Shown: piece after piece, positions 6,886 to 15,845 of the stretch
Layout: every line of letters begins with the position of its first letter
Numbering within the stretch: position 1 is the first letter of the stretch
Assembly: GCA_910587785.1 (NCBI GenBank)
Contig: CAJUOA010000017.1
Location: 1 to 36,952, forward strand
Direction of reading: 5' to 3'
Source of the DNA: an uncultured Oscillospiraceae bacterium
GTDB lineage: Bacteria; Bacillota; Clostridia; Oscillospirales; Oscillospiraceae
Length of the DNA stretch: 36,952 nucleotides
The notes under the pieces: generated by a model
What the model was told of the DNA's origin: nothing
Databases searched by the model: none
Seen by the model: only the letters and a program-made list of their open reading frames with translations
Made by a program: the position numbers and the translations under genes

Positions 6886-8939
6886 GGGCCTCCAGCCGCC
6901 GGGCGGCCATCGACTTCTTTCGCGCTGCCGCCGCAGTGATGGTGGTAGCCATCCACACCTCCCCCCTCAAAACCTGGACGGAGACGGGGGACTTCCTCCT
7001 GGTGGAGGTCCTTTTCCGGGTGGCGGTGCCCTTCTTCTTCATGACCACGGGCTATTTTCTCGCCCGGGACGAGTGGCGGGGCACGGGGAGGCTCCTCAAG
7101 CGCACCGCCCTGCTGTATCTTGCCGCCACGGCCCTCTATCTGCCCCTGGCCCTCTACCGGGGAGGGCTCTCTCCGCTGGACCTGCTGCTGGAGGGCGTGT
7201 TCTACCACCTCTGGTACTTCCCGGCGGTCCTCCTGGGCGTGGTCGTGGCCTGGGGGCTGTCGAGGCTGGGCCTGCGCTGGGCGCTTCCCATCGCGGCGGC
7301 GCTCTACCTCATCGGGCTGGGCGGGGACGGCTGGTATGGCCTCGCCGTCCGTGTTCCGGTCCTGAACGCCCTCTATAACGGCATCTTTTCCGTCTTCTCC
7401 TATACCCGCAACGGCCTCTTTTACGCCCCTCTCTTCCTGCTCCTGGGCGCGGCGGGCATCCGGCTGGAGCGGGGGGTGTCCCTCTTCGGCTGTGCTGCCT
7501 CCCTGGCGGTCATGGCGGTGGAGGGGCTCTGGCTCCACACAGCGGGCCTCCAGCGCCATACCAGTATGTACTTAGCCCTGCCGGTGTGCATGGTCTTCCT
7601 CTTCTCCCTGCTCCTGAGCCTGAACCAGGGCAGGAACAAGACCGCCCGCACCCTCTCCATGCTGGTCTATATCCTCCACCCCTGGTGCATTGTCTTAGTC
7701 CGGGGCGGGGCCAAGGTACTGCACTTAGAGGGCGTGTTCATCGAAAACAGCGGCGGGCACTTTCTGGCCGTCCTGGCCTCCAGCTTCGCGGCGGCGGGGG
7801 TGCTCTGCCTCCTGCGGCCCGTGCCGCTCCCCGCCGACGCCCGGGCCTGGAAGGAGATCGACCTGGACGCCCTCCGCCACAATGCCCGGGTCCTCCAGGA
7901 GGCCCTGCCCGAGGGCTGTGCCCTCATGGCAGTGCTGAAGGCCGACGCCTACGGCCACGGGGCCGTCACCGCGGCCCGGGCCCTCCGGCGGTGCGGGGTC
8001 CGCTCCTTCGCCGTGGCCACGCTGGCCGAGGGCATCGCCCTGCGGAAGGCAGGCGTCCGGGGCACGGTGCTCATTTTAGGCTACACCGCCCCGGAGTATG
8101 TGCCCCTGCTCCGCCGCTGGCGGCTGACCCAGACCGTGGCCGACGCCTCCCACGCCTGGGCTCTGGCGGACCGGGGGCCTGTCCACGTCCACCTGGCCCT
8201 GGACACCGGGATGCACCGCCTGGGCATCCCGGCGGAGGACCGGGCGGTGCTGGACCGGCTCTACCGGCGGAAGAACCTCATTGTCGACGGCGTCTTCTCC
8301 CACCTCGCCGCCTCCGAGCGCCTCACCGCCGAGGCGGCGGACTACACGGAGGAACAGCTCCGCCGGTTCTACGACACCGTGGAATGGCTCCGCTCCGAGG
8401 GCCGCCCCGTGGGCCTGACCCACATCCAGTCCAGCTACGGCCTCATGAACCTGCCGCCCCAGCCCTGCGATCTGGTCCGGGCGGGCATCGCCCTCTACGG
8501 CGTCTACAGCGACCCGGACCCCGTGCGCTCTCCTCTGGACCTGCGGCCGGTGCTGTCCCTGCGGGCCCGGGTGGTCTCCATCCGAACCCTCCGGGACGGG
8601 GAGACGGCGGGCTATGACCTGGCCTACCGCGCCCGGGGGGAAAAGCGCCTGGCCACCGTCTCCATCGGCTACGCCGACGGCCTTCCCCGGGACCTGCCCC
8701 GCCGGGGCGGACAGGCTCTCCTCCGGGGACGCCGCTGTCCCATGGTGGGTATGTGCATGGACCAGCTCCTCCTGGACATCACCGGCCTTCCCAACGCCGC
8801 CCCGGGGGACATCGTCACTCTCATCGGCTCCGACAGCGGCGCGTTCCTCCCCGCCGAGGAGGCCGCACAGACCGCCGGAACCATCTCCAACGAGCTCCTC
8901 TCCCGGCTGGGGCGCCGTCTGGGCGTCGTAGTGCGGTGA
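6882..8939 (+). CDS. vanT: Membrane-bound serine/alanine racemase, VanT type (acyltransferase-3-like N-domain fused to PLP racemase)
   Basis: 685 residues, near the usual VanT length of about 700. It starts at the ATG that overlaps the ligase stop (ATGA). Residues about 8-315 form a polytopic membrane domain of the acyltransferase-3 family (RRAAIDFFRAAAAVMVVAIH, FMTTGYFLARDEW, many hydrophobic segments, YILHPWCIV near 263). Residues about 322-685 are an alanine racemase: EIDLDALRHN, the PLP-binding lysine in VLKADAYGHGA (Lys353), LDTGMHRLGI, RAGIALYG and SIGYADGLPR. In VanC/VanE/VanG systems this protein takes up and racemises L-serine to D-serine for the ligase. The fusion and the operon position are strong evidence. 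Whether it acts mainly on serine or alanine cannot be decided by eye. Confidence 0.85.
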   Translation: MRASSRRAAIDFFRAAAAVMVVAIHTSPLKTWTETGDFLLVEVLFRVAVPFFFMTTGYFLARDEWRGTGRLLKRTALLYLAATALYLPLALYRGGLSPLDLLLEGVFYHLWYFPAVLLGVVVAWGLSRLGLRWALPIAAALYLIGLGGDGWYGLAVRVPVLNALYNGIFSVFSYTRNGLFYAPLFLLLGAAGIRLERGVSLFGCAASLAVMAVEGLWLHTAGLQRHTSMYLALPVCMVFLFSLLLSLNQGRNKTARTLSMLVYILHPWCIVLVRGGAKVLHLEGVFIENSGGHFLAVLASSFAAAGVLCLLRPVPLPADARAWKEIDLDALRHNARVLQEALPEGCALMAVLKADAYGHGAVTAARALRRCGVRSFAVATLAEGIALRKAGVRGTVLILGYTAPEYVPLLRRWRLTQTVADASHAWALADRGPVHVHLALDTGMHRLGIPAEDRAVLDRLYRRKNLIVDGVFSHLAASERLTAEAADYTEEQLRRFYDTVEWLRSEGRPVGLTHIQSSYGLMNLPPQPCDLVRAGIALYGVYSDPDPVRSPLDLRPVLSLRARVVSIRTLRDGETAGYDLAYRARGEKRLATVSIGYADGLPRDLPRRGGQALLRGRRCPMVGMCMDQLLLDITGLPNAAPGDIVTLIGSDSGAFLPAEEAAQTAGTISNELLSRLGRRLGVVVR

Positions 8940-8948
8940 GTACTGCAT

Positions 8949-8994
8949 AAAACGGAGACACCAGTGGAATGTTCCACCGGCGCCTCCGTTTTTT
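8949..8994 (+). terminator. Rho-independent terminator after vanT
   Basis: A long interrupted stem has outer arms AACGGAG/CTCCGTT and inner arms GTGGAA/TTCCAC, followed by six T (8989-8994). Matching A residues on the other side could also let it act on the minus strand. Confidence 0.85.
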
Positions 8995-9146
8995 GAATCC
9001 AGAAGCAAAACGTCAGCTTTGCGCAGAAAAAATTTTCTTTAGGGCGGTCAATCAGTCGTTTCTCCGTTTTACAGGTCATTCAGAAAAGACGCGGGGAGTA
9101 TTCAGAGCGTTTTTGTCAAGGGTAATTTTATCCCGAAAGAAAATTC

Positions 9147-9195
9147 CGCTATCATCAGCAATGCCTCTACGGCAATCGACAGCTTGATGATAGCG
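9147..9195 (-). terminator. Hairpin terminator of the type I restriction operon
   Basis: Perfect 11-bp arms CGCTATCATCA (9147-9157) and TGATGATAGCG (9185-9195) enclose a smaller TGCC/GGCA stem. On the minus strand the hairpin is followed by AATTTTCTTT. It lies 19 bp past the hsdR stop. The flanking bases 8995-9146 show no gene. Confidence 0.65.
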
Positions 9196-9213
9196 AATTT
9201 ATAACGTCTCCAT

Positions 9214-12200
9214 TCAGACAATTCCAAAGAATTTATCAAAGAACGTCTTTAACTTATCAATAACACCTTGCTTTCTTGCCGCACGGTTTCCGCTGCCAAA
9301 GCGTGATACCGGCGGCATCAGTCTGTCAATATCTGTGCCGGTAGTCTTGATTTCTCCGGCTTGCAGCGCAGTTTCGATATACTGCCGTGTCTCCTCCGGT
9401 TTGAGCCTTTCCGCTGTAATGATAGCCGTCAGTTCCCGCTCTTTCTGCCGCATCACAAAGTCTCGCCACTCCAGGAAAACATCTTCAACATCATTGATTC
9501 CGGCAATGAAGTTCTCAATCAAAGCCTTTTTGCTCCGCAGCTCCGGGCTGGCGTCTACGGCTTTCCGGATGGTAATCAAAATCTCTTTATCGTCGCTGTG
9601 AGAATCGTGATACTTTTTTACCAGCAGCAAAATATAGTCAATATTGATCTCGACCTGCCGGATCAGCTCTATCTCAAAGACAATATCATCATCAATATCG
9701 GAGCTGGCCCCTTTCTTTCTACGTTCGGCCCACTCGTCTTTCAAATCCTGATACCGTCCAAGATAGTCCTGCAAATCCCGCTCAGACAGAACATCGCAAT
9801 GCCGGAACTCATCGAAGGACGTCAAAATATTCCGCAGCCGCAGTATCGCACCGAAAAGAGAAATGAAATCTTTCTCATTCTGCTCTCCAATGATTTGAGG
9901 CTCAGACAGCGGAAACCTTTCCGTTAGCTTTTGAATAAGGTTTTCATAGCCGGGGCGTTCAGCACCGTCCTCATCTGTATAGCCGCTGAAATAATCCTGG
10001 AAACTCCGCAGCAACACGATGCCACCCGCCTGCTTGTCCCCAAAGAGCGCGATAGCGTCATCCACCCGCTTTTGCAGATTGCGGAAGCAGACGATATTGC
10101 CAAAGGTCTTAATGGAGTTGAGTATACGGTTCGTGCGGGAAAATGCCTGAATGAGGCCGTGCATTTTGAGGTTTTTGTCCACCCACAGGGTATTCAGCGT
10201 GGTGGCATCAAAACCGGTGAGGAGCATATTGACCACGATCAGCAGGTCGATCTCCCGGTTTTTCATGCGCAGGGACACGTCTTTGTAGTAGTTCTGAAAC
10301 TTGTCGCTGGAGGTATCATAGTTGGTGTGAAACATCTCGTTATAGTCCTGAATGGCCTGCTCCAGAAAATCACGGGAGCTCTGATCCAAGGCAGAGGTGT
10401 CCTCCGGGTTCTCCTCGTCCAGAATGCCGTCCGTTTCCGCCTCGTTGGCCCCATAGCTGTAAATAATGGCAACTCGCAGCCTTTTACTGGGGTCAGCCGC
10501 AATTTGCCGCTTGAACTCCGTGTAGTAGAGTTTTGCCATATCGACAGAGGCCACCGCAAAGATGGAGTTAAAGCCGCTGAGCCGCTGCTTTTTCTTTATT
10601 TCCTCCACCTGGGACCTTCCGGCGGAGGCGACCTCTGAAATATTCGTCAGAGCATTGAAAACATAGGTCTTATCTCCACGATAGGTCTTCGTGTCGAAAT
10701 GCTCCAGGATGTACCGGGTAACAAGTTCAATCCGCTGAGGGGCCATATACGCCTTTTCCCGGTTGATGTCCCACACCTGTTCGTCAATCATCTCCTCGTT
10801 CATGCCCATGGTCTTATAGTAGTCCACATGGAAGGGCAGGACATTCTTATCATTGATCGCGTCCACGATGGTGTAGGTATGCAGTTGGTCGCCGAAGGTC
10901 TGTTCCGTAGTGCGGAACTGGGGATTTCCGCTCTTATTCGCGTTGACCGCGAAAATCGGCGTGCCGGTAAAGCCGAACAGGTGATACTTCTTGAAATTCC
11001 TGACGATGGCCGTGTGCATGTCCCCGAATTGACTGCGGTGGCACTCGTCAAAGATGATGACGACATGCTTGTCATAGACCTCGTGGCCCTTATTCTTGCT
11101 CACAAAGTGGGATAGCTTTTGAATGGTGGTAATGATGATTTTGGCGTTGGGGTCCTCCAGCTGCTTTTTTAAAATGGCGGTGGAGGTGTTGGAGTTGGCC
11201 GCGCCCTTCTCAAAGCGGTCGTACTCCTTCATGGTCTGGTAGTCCAGGTCCTTCCGGTCTACTACAAACAACACTTTATCTATGTAGGGCAGCAGGGAAG
11301 CCAGCCGGGCGGTTTTGAAGCTTGTGAGGGTCTTGCCGGAGCCGGTAGTGTGCCAGATGTACCCGCCGCCTGCGATAGAGCCATATTTCTTATAATTGTT
11401 CGCAATCTCAATGCGGTTCAAAATCCGTTCGGTGGCGGTAATTTGATAGGGGCGCATGACCATCAACATCTGCTCCGAGGTAAAAATGCAGTACCGTGTC
11501 AGCACGTTCAAGAGGGTGTGCTTGGCGAAAAATGTCCGGGTGAAGTCCATCAGATCAGGGAGTATCCGGTTGTTGGCGTCGGCCCAGAAGGAGGTAAATT
11601 CAAAGCTGTTGCTGGTCTTTTTCTTCTTCTTGGCGGCGGAAGTGGACTCCCTGATGGCGTTCCAGCGGGTGGTGTTGGAATAATACTTGGTGTTGGTGCC
11701 GTTGGAGATCACAAAAATCTGCACATACTCATACAGGCCGCTGCCCGCCCAAAAGCTGTCCCGCTGGTAGCGGTCTATTTGATTAAACGCCTCCCGGATC
11801 GCCACGCCCCGGCGTTTCAGCTCGATATGGACCAGGGGCAGGCCGTTCACCAGAACTGTCACGTCATAGCGGTTGTCATACTGCGCCCCATCCTCCTTGC
11901 CGGCGGCGTACTGGTTGATGACCTGGAGGCGGTTGTTGTGGATGTTCTTCTTATCAATGAGGGTGATATTCTTGCTCTCGCCGGTGTCCCGGCGGAGGAC
12001 CTGCACAAAATCCTCCTGGATGCGGCGGGTCTTGTCCTCGATGCCGTCATTGGCGTTGGCAATGCACTCGCCAAAGAACCGCTCCCACTCGGAACCGGTG
12101 AAGGTGTAGCCGTTCAGTTCCTCCAGCTTTTGGCGGAGGTTGGCAGTCAGCTCCGCCTCGGAGTGGATGGGAAGATACTCGTATCCCTGTTCGCAGAGGA

Positions 12201-12324
12201 GGCGGATGAACTCCTTTTCCAGTGCAGCTTCGCTTTGGTAGCTGTCGGAACGGGTTTTGTCCGGTTCATATTCCGTGACAACCGTGTTTTCTGTTGTCTG
12301 GGCCACGATGTTGAAATAACTCAT
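9214..12324 (-). CDS. hsdR: Type I restriction enzyme R subunit (ATP-dependent translocase and endonuclease)
   Basis: 1036 residues, normal for HsdR of the EcoR124I (type IC) kind. The N-terminal nuclease core shows YDVTVLVNG with Asp154 and HIELK with Glu168 and Lys170, the D...ExK site. The helicase motor follows: Walker A TTGSGKT (326-332), Walker B IIFDECHRSQFGD, FGFTGTP, and VVNMLLTGFDATTLNTLWVD with QAFSRTNR as the late helicase motifs. The C-terminal part is mostly helical, as expected for the region that docks on the methylase core. The ATG overlaps the hsdS stop by 4 bp, so translation is coupled. With HsdM and HsdS it cuts unmodified DNA far from the recognition site. No frameshift is seen. 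Base composition is clearly lower in G+C than the flanking genes. Confidence 0.95.
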   Translation of the reverse strand: MSYFNIVAQTTENTVVTEYEPDKTRSDSYQSEAALEKEFIRLLCEQGYEYLPIHSEAELTANLRQKLEELNGYTFTGSEWERFFGECIANANDGIEDKTRRIQEDFVQVLRRDTGESKNITLIDKKNIHNNRLQVINQYAAGKEDGAQYDNRYDVTVLVNGLPLVHIELKRRGVAIREAFNQIDRYQRDSFWAGSGLYEYVQIFVISNGTNTKYYSNTTRWNAIRESTSAAKKKKKTSNSFEFTSFWADANNRILPDLMDFTRTFFAKHTLLNVLTRYCIFTSEQMLMVMRPYQITATERILNRIEIANNYKKYGSIAGGGYIWHTTGSGKTLTSFKTARLASLLPYIDKVLFVVDRKDLDYQTMKEYDRFEKGAANSNTSTAILKKQLEDPNAKIIITTIQKLSHFVSKNKGHEVYDKHVVIIFDECHRSQFGDMHTAIVRNFKKYHLFGFTGTPIFAVNANKSGNPQFRTTEQTFGDQLHTYTIVDAINDKNVLPFHVDYYKTMGMNEEMIDEQVWDINREKAYMAPQRIELVTRYILEHFDTKTYRGDKTYVFNALTNISEVASAGRSQVEEIKKKQRLSGFNSIFAVASVDMAKLYYTEFKRQIAADPSKRLRVAIIYSYGANEAETDGILDEENPEDTSALDQSSRDFLEQAIQDYNEMFHTNYDTSSDKFQNYYKDVSLRMKNREIDLLIVVNMLLTGFDATTLNTLWVDKNLKMHGLIQAFSRTNRILNSIKTFGNIVCFRNLQKRVDDAIALFGDKQAGGIVLLRSFQDYFSGYTDEDGAERPGYENLIQKLTERFPLSEPQIIGEQNEKDFISLFGAILRLRNILTSFDEFRHCDVLSERDLQDYLGRYQDLKDEWAERRKKGASSDIDDDIVFEIELIRQVEINIDYILLLVKKYHDSHSDDKEILITIRKAVDASPELRSKKALIENFIAGINDVEDVFLEWRDFVMRQKERELTAIITAERLKPEETRQYIETALQAGEIKTTGTDIDRLMPPVSRFGSGNRAARKQGVIDKLKTFFDKFFGIV

Positions 12325-13571
12325 GCGGTCAGCTCCTTGAAGGTGAGAAGTTTGTCCCGGTAATATTCGTACTGCTTTTGACGCGCCTCGATCTCGGCGG
12401 GCAGACCGGAGGTCAAGCTATTACAAAGAAGGTACAGCTTATCCAGAATATTTACAACCTCTTGCTGCTCTGTAATACTGGGAACCGCCAAGCTATATTC
12501 CGCAATCGTGTTCCCTGTTAAAGAAGCTCTGGTAGTAAATGCACAGTGTGATGTAACATATTGACGGAATTCATTGGTTGAAAAGCAGTATGCACAATAT
12601 TCTGGAAGCAAACGATCTGTTTTCGGCTTTGCCCGAATAGTGAATCCATTGAACACACATGCTCCAATATCATCAAGCATTACCGAGGACCATCCAACAT
12701 CCTCAGTAGTTTCGGATGTCCTTGTAAAGAGAACATCACCCCGAGTAACCTTGAGTTTTTCTAACTCAGACGGGGTACACTCAACCAGCGCCGAAATATC
12801 TTCTTTGTGCAGGACACGTTTATTATAGACATCTGTGTATCTTACAAAGGGCGTCCCACGCCCGAAGAACTCTTTTCCTTTGCTCAGGCCATTTTTGAAA
12901 TCGAAAAGTTCACCAAGTTTTGTCATAGTGGGATTGGAGAATCTGTTTTTATCAATTAGAATATTCAGATACTCTGAATATTGCTTTTTTCTCGCTGTAA
13001 GCTCCGCTGTAAGCTCCGCTGTAAGCTCCGCTGTAAGCTCCGCGAAATTGTCAAGAATCTTGACAATTTCGCTCTGCACGGGCAGAGGGGGGACGGGAAA
13101 ACGAAATTTTGCAAATTTCTTCATATCTACAGACGCAAAGTTACCTTGGTTCAAGCATTCCTTGCAATATTGATCTAGCTTAAAACAATAATAGTATAGA
13201 AATTTTATTTCAAACAAATGCTGATACTCTGTTTTCAAAACCAAATAAGTAAACCTTTGATTTGCTAAAGATGGTACTGTAATTAAGGCGTGTTCTCCAA
13301 TGGTGGCAGATGTTGCCACGATAATAGAGTTAGCAGGAAACAGTTTTCCCTTTACTGCATCCCGCGACACCCTTTGGGTAGCAGTTGAAAGGATATGTCC
13401 ATTTTCACGAATATCCTCCATGCGAAACCACGGCACTGTTCCGTTTTCCCAAAACTCTTTATTCGATTTTGATGGCGTATAGCCGTTCCGTGTTTGAAAC
13501 AGTTCGGATAATGTTCTATATTCAACTCCATCTGGGCAAAGCTCCGCAATCAATTCCTCCAGCCTGCTCAT
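12321..13571 (-). CDS. hsdS: Type I restriction-modification specificity subunit
   Basis: 416 residues with the two-half layout of HsdS: a first target recognition domain (about 14-165), a conserved helix (VQSEIVKILDNFAELTAE...), a second target recognition domain (about 215-365) and a second conserved helix (EQQEVVNILDKLYLL, EARQKQYEYYRDKLLTF). The first helix carries four copies of ELTA (residues 178-193). This matches the TAEL repeat of EcoR124 HsdS, whose copy number sets the spacer length of the DNA target. Underlying it are four identical 12-bp units and a perfect palindrome, both listed separately. The gene is more A+T-rich than hsdM and hsdR, which is common for exchangeable specificity genes. 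Stop and start codons overlap those of its neighbours. Confidence 0.95.
   Translation of the reverse strand: MSRLEELIAELCPDGVEYRTLSELFQTRNGYTPSKSNKEFWENGTVPWFRMEDIRENGHILSTATQRVSRDAVKGKLFPANSIIVATSATIGEHALITVPSLANQRFTYLVLKTEYQHLFEIKFLYYYCFKLDQYCKECLNQGNFASVDMKKFAKFRFPVPPLPVQSEIVKILDNFAELTAELTAELTAELTARKKQYSEYLNILIDKNRFSNPTMTKLGELFDFKNGLSKGKEFFGRGTPFVRYTDVYNKRVLHKEDISALVECTPSELEKLKVTRGDVLFTRTSETTEDVGWSSVMLDDIGACVFNGFTIRAKPKTDRLLPEYCAYCFSTNEFRQYVTSHCAFTTRASLTGNTIAEYSLAVPSITEQQEVVNILDKLYLLCNSLTSGLPAEIEARQKQYEYYRDKLLTFKELTA
12994..13041 (-). repeat. Four perfect 12-bp tandem repeats inside hsdS
   Basis: The unit GCTGTAAGCTCC (plus strand) occurs four times without a mismatch at 12994, 13006, 13018 and 13030. 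Each unit encodes four residues (ELTA in register), so gain or loss of a unit keeps the frame and changes the distance between the two DNA-recognition domains. Confidence 0.95.
13042..13072. repeat. Perfect 31-bp palindrome (15-1-15) inside hsdS
   Basis: The left arm is 13042-13056 (GCGAAATTGTCAAGA) and the right arm 13058-13072 is its exact reverse complement, with one central base at 13057. It abuts the tandem repeats and encodes part of the conserved helix (SEIVKILDNFA). Confidence 0.9.
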
Positions 13572-15136
13572 GCGTCCACCTCGATCTCCGCAATAATCTT
13601 CGCGATCTCATCCCGCAAAACCTGCTCCCGCGCTACGATTTCCTCAATCTCAGCATTGAGTTTGCTAATGTCAATCTTTTCCCTGGTGTCCTCCGCCTCC
13701 ACATAGGTACTGACGGACAGGTTGTAGTCATTCCCGGAAATCTCGCTGTACTCTGCCAAGTGGGAGAAGTGCCTGATCTCCTCGCGGGTGGTAAATACGG
13801 ACACAATGCGCTCGATGTTCTCCGCTGTCAGCCGGTTGTTGTTCGTCACCTTGACGCACTCGCCGGAGGCGTCAACAAACAGGGTTTTGTTGTCCGCCTT
13901 GCCCTTTTTCAACACCATGATACAGGTGGCGATGCTCGTCCCAAAAAACAGGTTCGCCGGGAGCTGAATGACACAGGCGACAAAGTTGTTGTCGATGAGA
14001 TATTGCCGTATCTTCTTCTCCGCCCCGCCCCGGTACATGATGCCGGGGAAGCAGACAATGGCCGCCGTACCGTTTGCCGCCAGCCAGGATAGGGAGTGCA
14101 TGATAAAGGCAAGGTCCGCCTTTGATTTGGGGGCGAGCACTCCGGCGGGCGCAAACCGCGGGTCGTTGATAAGCGTGGCGTCGCCGTCCCCCGCCCACTT
14201 GATGGAGTAGGGGGGATTGGAAACAATCAGCTCAAAGGGTTCATCATCCCAATGCTGTGGCGCAGTTAGGGTGTCCTCACAGGCGATGTCGAACTTGTCA
14301 AAGCCCACGTCGTGGAGGAACATATTGATACGGCAAAGGTTGTAAGTGGTGATGTTGATCTCCTGCCCGAAGTAGCCGAACTGCACGCCGTCCTTGCCCA
14401 GTACCTTAGTGGCTTTCAGCAGCAGGGAGCCGGAGCCGCAGGCCGGGTCATAGACCTTATTGACCTTCGTCTTGCCCACCGTCCCCAGCCGGGTCAGCAG
14501 CTCCGACACGTCGGAGGGCGTGAAGAACTCGCCCCCGCTCTTTCCGGCGTTGGATGCGTACATGGTCATGAGAAATTCGTAGGCGTCGCCAAAGGCGTCG
14601 ATGCTATGGCCCTGGACCGCGCCAAGGTTCATGCCACCAATGCCGTTTAGGAGCTTTACCAGCTTTTCGTTCCGCTTGGCAACGGTAGCGCCCAGCTTAT
14701 TGCTGTTCACATCAAAATCGTCGAACAGCCCGGAAAAGCACTGCTCAGAGGAACTGCCCTTTGCAGAATCTTCGATATGGCGGAAAACTTTTTCCAGCGT
14801 TTCGTTCAAATTTTCATCCTGTGGCGCTCTGGCCCGGACATTGCAGAACAGTTCTGAGGGCAACATGAAAAAGCCCTTGACGGATACCATGTCCACCCGC
14901 GCCTTCTCCGCCACATCATCTGAAAGCCGGGCATAATCAAAGTCAGTGTCGCCCGCCGCAATCTCATCAGCGTTTATATACTCCGTCAGGTTTTCCGAGA
15001 TATAGCGGTAGAACATCGTACCAAGCACATAGCTCTTGAAGTCCCAGCCGTCCACACTCCCCCGTAACTCATCAGCAATGGCCCAGATCGCCCGGTGGAG
15101 TTCTTCGCGTTCCTGTTCTTTCTTTATGTCATCCAT
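13568..15136 (-). CDS. hsdM: Type I restriction-modification DNA methyltransferase subunit (N6-adenine)
   Basis: 522 residues, the normal HsdM size. An N-terminal helical HsdM_N region (about 10-165) is followed by the AdoMet-dependent methylase domain: motif X region GEFFTPSDVSELL (202-214), motif I DPACGSGS (230-237) and motif IV NPPY (307-310). It methylates adenine at the sequence chosen by HsdS and is needed for both modification and restriction. It is first in the operon. ATG at 15136 follows CCTCCT on the plus strand (AGGAGG) and a consensus promoter at 15198-15226. Overlap of 4 bp with hsdS. Confidence 0.95.
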   Translation of the reverse strand: MDDIKKEQEREELHRAIWAIADELRGSVDGWDFKSYVLGTMFYRYISENLTEYINADEIAAGDTDFDYARLSDDVAEKARVDMVSVKGFFMLPSELFCNVRARAPQDENLNETLEKVFRHIEDSAKGSSSEQCFSGLFDDFDVNSNKLGATVAKRNEKLVKLLNGIGGMNLGAVQGHSIDAFGDAYEFLMTMYASNAGKSGGEFFTPSDVSELLTRLGTVGKTKVNKVYDPACGSGSLLLKATKVLGKDGVQFGYFGQEINITTYNLCRINMFLHDVGFDKFDIACEDTLTAPQHWDDEPFELIVSNPPYSIKWAGDGDATLINDPRFAPAGVLAPKSKADLAFIMHSLSWLAANGTAAIVCFPGIMYRGGAEKKIRQYLIDNNFVACVIQLPANLFFGTSIATCIMVLKKGKADNKTLFVDASGECVKVTNNNRLTAENIERIVSVFTTREEIRHFSHLAEYSEISGNDYNLSVSTYVEAEDTREKIDISKLNAEIEEIVAREQVLRDEIAKIIAEIEVDA

Positions 15137-15197
15137 AAAACGGTTTCCTCCTATGTCTATAATCCATCGGCTTTCGGAAGTATGCCAGATACATCAG

Positions 15198-15226
15198 ATT
15201 GTAGCATAAACCGGGCTTCTTTTCAA
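15198..15226 (-). promoter_or_regulatory. Promoter of the hsdM-hsdS-hsdR operon
   Basis: On the minus strand TTGAAA (15226-15221) and TACAAT (15203-15198) are spaced by 17 bp, about 60 bp before the hsdM start. It lies in the short gap after the SLOG gene, so hsd has its own promoter. Confidence 0.8.
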
Positions 15227-15237
15227 TCTGTTTGGTG

Positions 15238-15756
15238 TCATTTCGATATATCGCACGCAGTAGGGTCGATGATGATAATTTCTCGCTTTAGCCGTTGGGC
15301 ATAGCGCACCGTCATCCCTGTTCCGCTTTGGTAAGTTCCATTGTAGACCGCCAGCAGGATGGATGAGTGATCCACCAGGCAGCGATTGCGTTTGAGCATA
15401 CAGTTCCGGCTGTACTCCTGCCCCACATAGATGACCTCATTGGCCTGCGCTAAAATCGAACGATAGTGTTCCTGCGCTGAAGCCGTCCACTTGCGCTCCT
15501 GTCCCTCACAGGGGAGGATCGCGTGGAGCTTCAGCGCAGGATTTGTCTTTCTCAGGTCAAGGACGATCTGAGCACACCAGAGGTCTACCCCCTGAGCCAT
15601 GCCTGACAGGAAGTCCGTGACGCCTTGCTCTGCCAGCGCGGAAATCTGGGACGCTAAGACTTCCTTCAACAGCACACAGCTGGGGGCATTTTCATCATAA
15701 CCCCATGGAAAACTTTTTGGCCGGTGGCCGGTAAAGGCACAGGCTGCTTCTATCAT
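15238..15756 (-). CDS. SLOG-superfamily DUF1273/YspA-like protein
   Basis: 172 residues from an ATG preceded by GGGAGG. The opening ACAFTGHRPKSFPWGYDE, the middle FLSGMAQGVDLWCAQIVL and the late VDHSSILLAVYNG with SGTGMTVRYAQR are typical of the DUF1273/YspA branch of the SLOG superfamily, a Rossmann-like fold thought to bind nucleotides or their derivatives. The precise function is not known; relatives occur with phages, plasmids and defence genes. It stops 102 bp before hsdM with no terminator between, so read-through into hsd is possible. It is divergent from an XRE regulator. Confidence 0.85.
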   Translation of the reverse strand: MIEAACAFTGHRPKSFPWGYDENAPSCVLLKEVLASQISALAEQGVTDFLSGMAQGVDLWCAQIVLDLRKTNPALKLHAILPCEGQERKWTASAQEHYRSILAQANEVIYVGQEYSRNCMLKRNRCLVDHSSILLAVYNGTYQSGTGMTVRYAQRLKREIIIIDPTACDISK

Positions 15757-15791
15757 TTCAGCAATCCTCCCCGCAAAGATAGATTCCCCGC

Positions 15792-15820
15792 ATTATACCA
15801 AAAAATCTCTCAAATGTCTA
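15792..15820 (-). promoter_or_regulatory. Promoter of the SLOG/DUF1273 gene
   Basis: On the minus strand TAGACA (15820-15815) and TATAAT (15797-15792) are 17 bp apart, about 35 bp upstream of the gene start. Confidence 0.8.
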
Positions 15821-15845
15821 TCATCGCAGACTATTGTTTTAACGT

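Noticed and set aside
12994..13072. CRISPR-like repeats
   Set aside because: The 12-bp units are directly adjacent, have no spacers and lie inside the hsdS reading frame.
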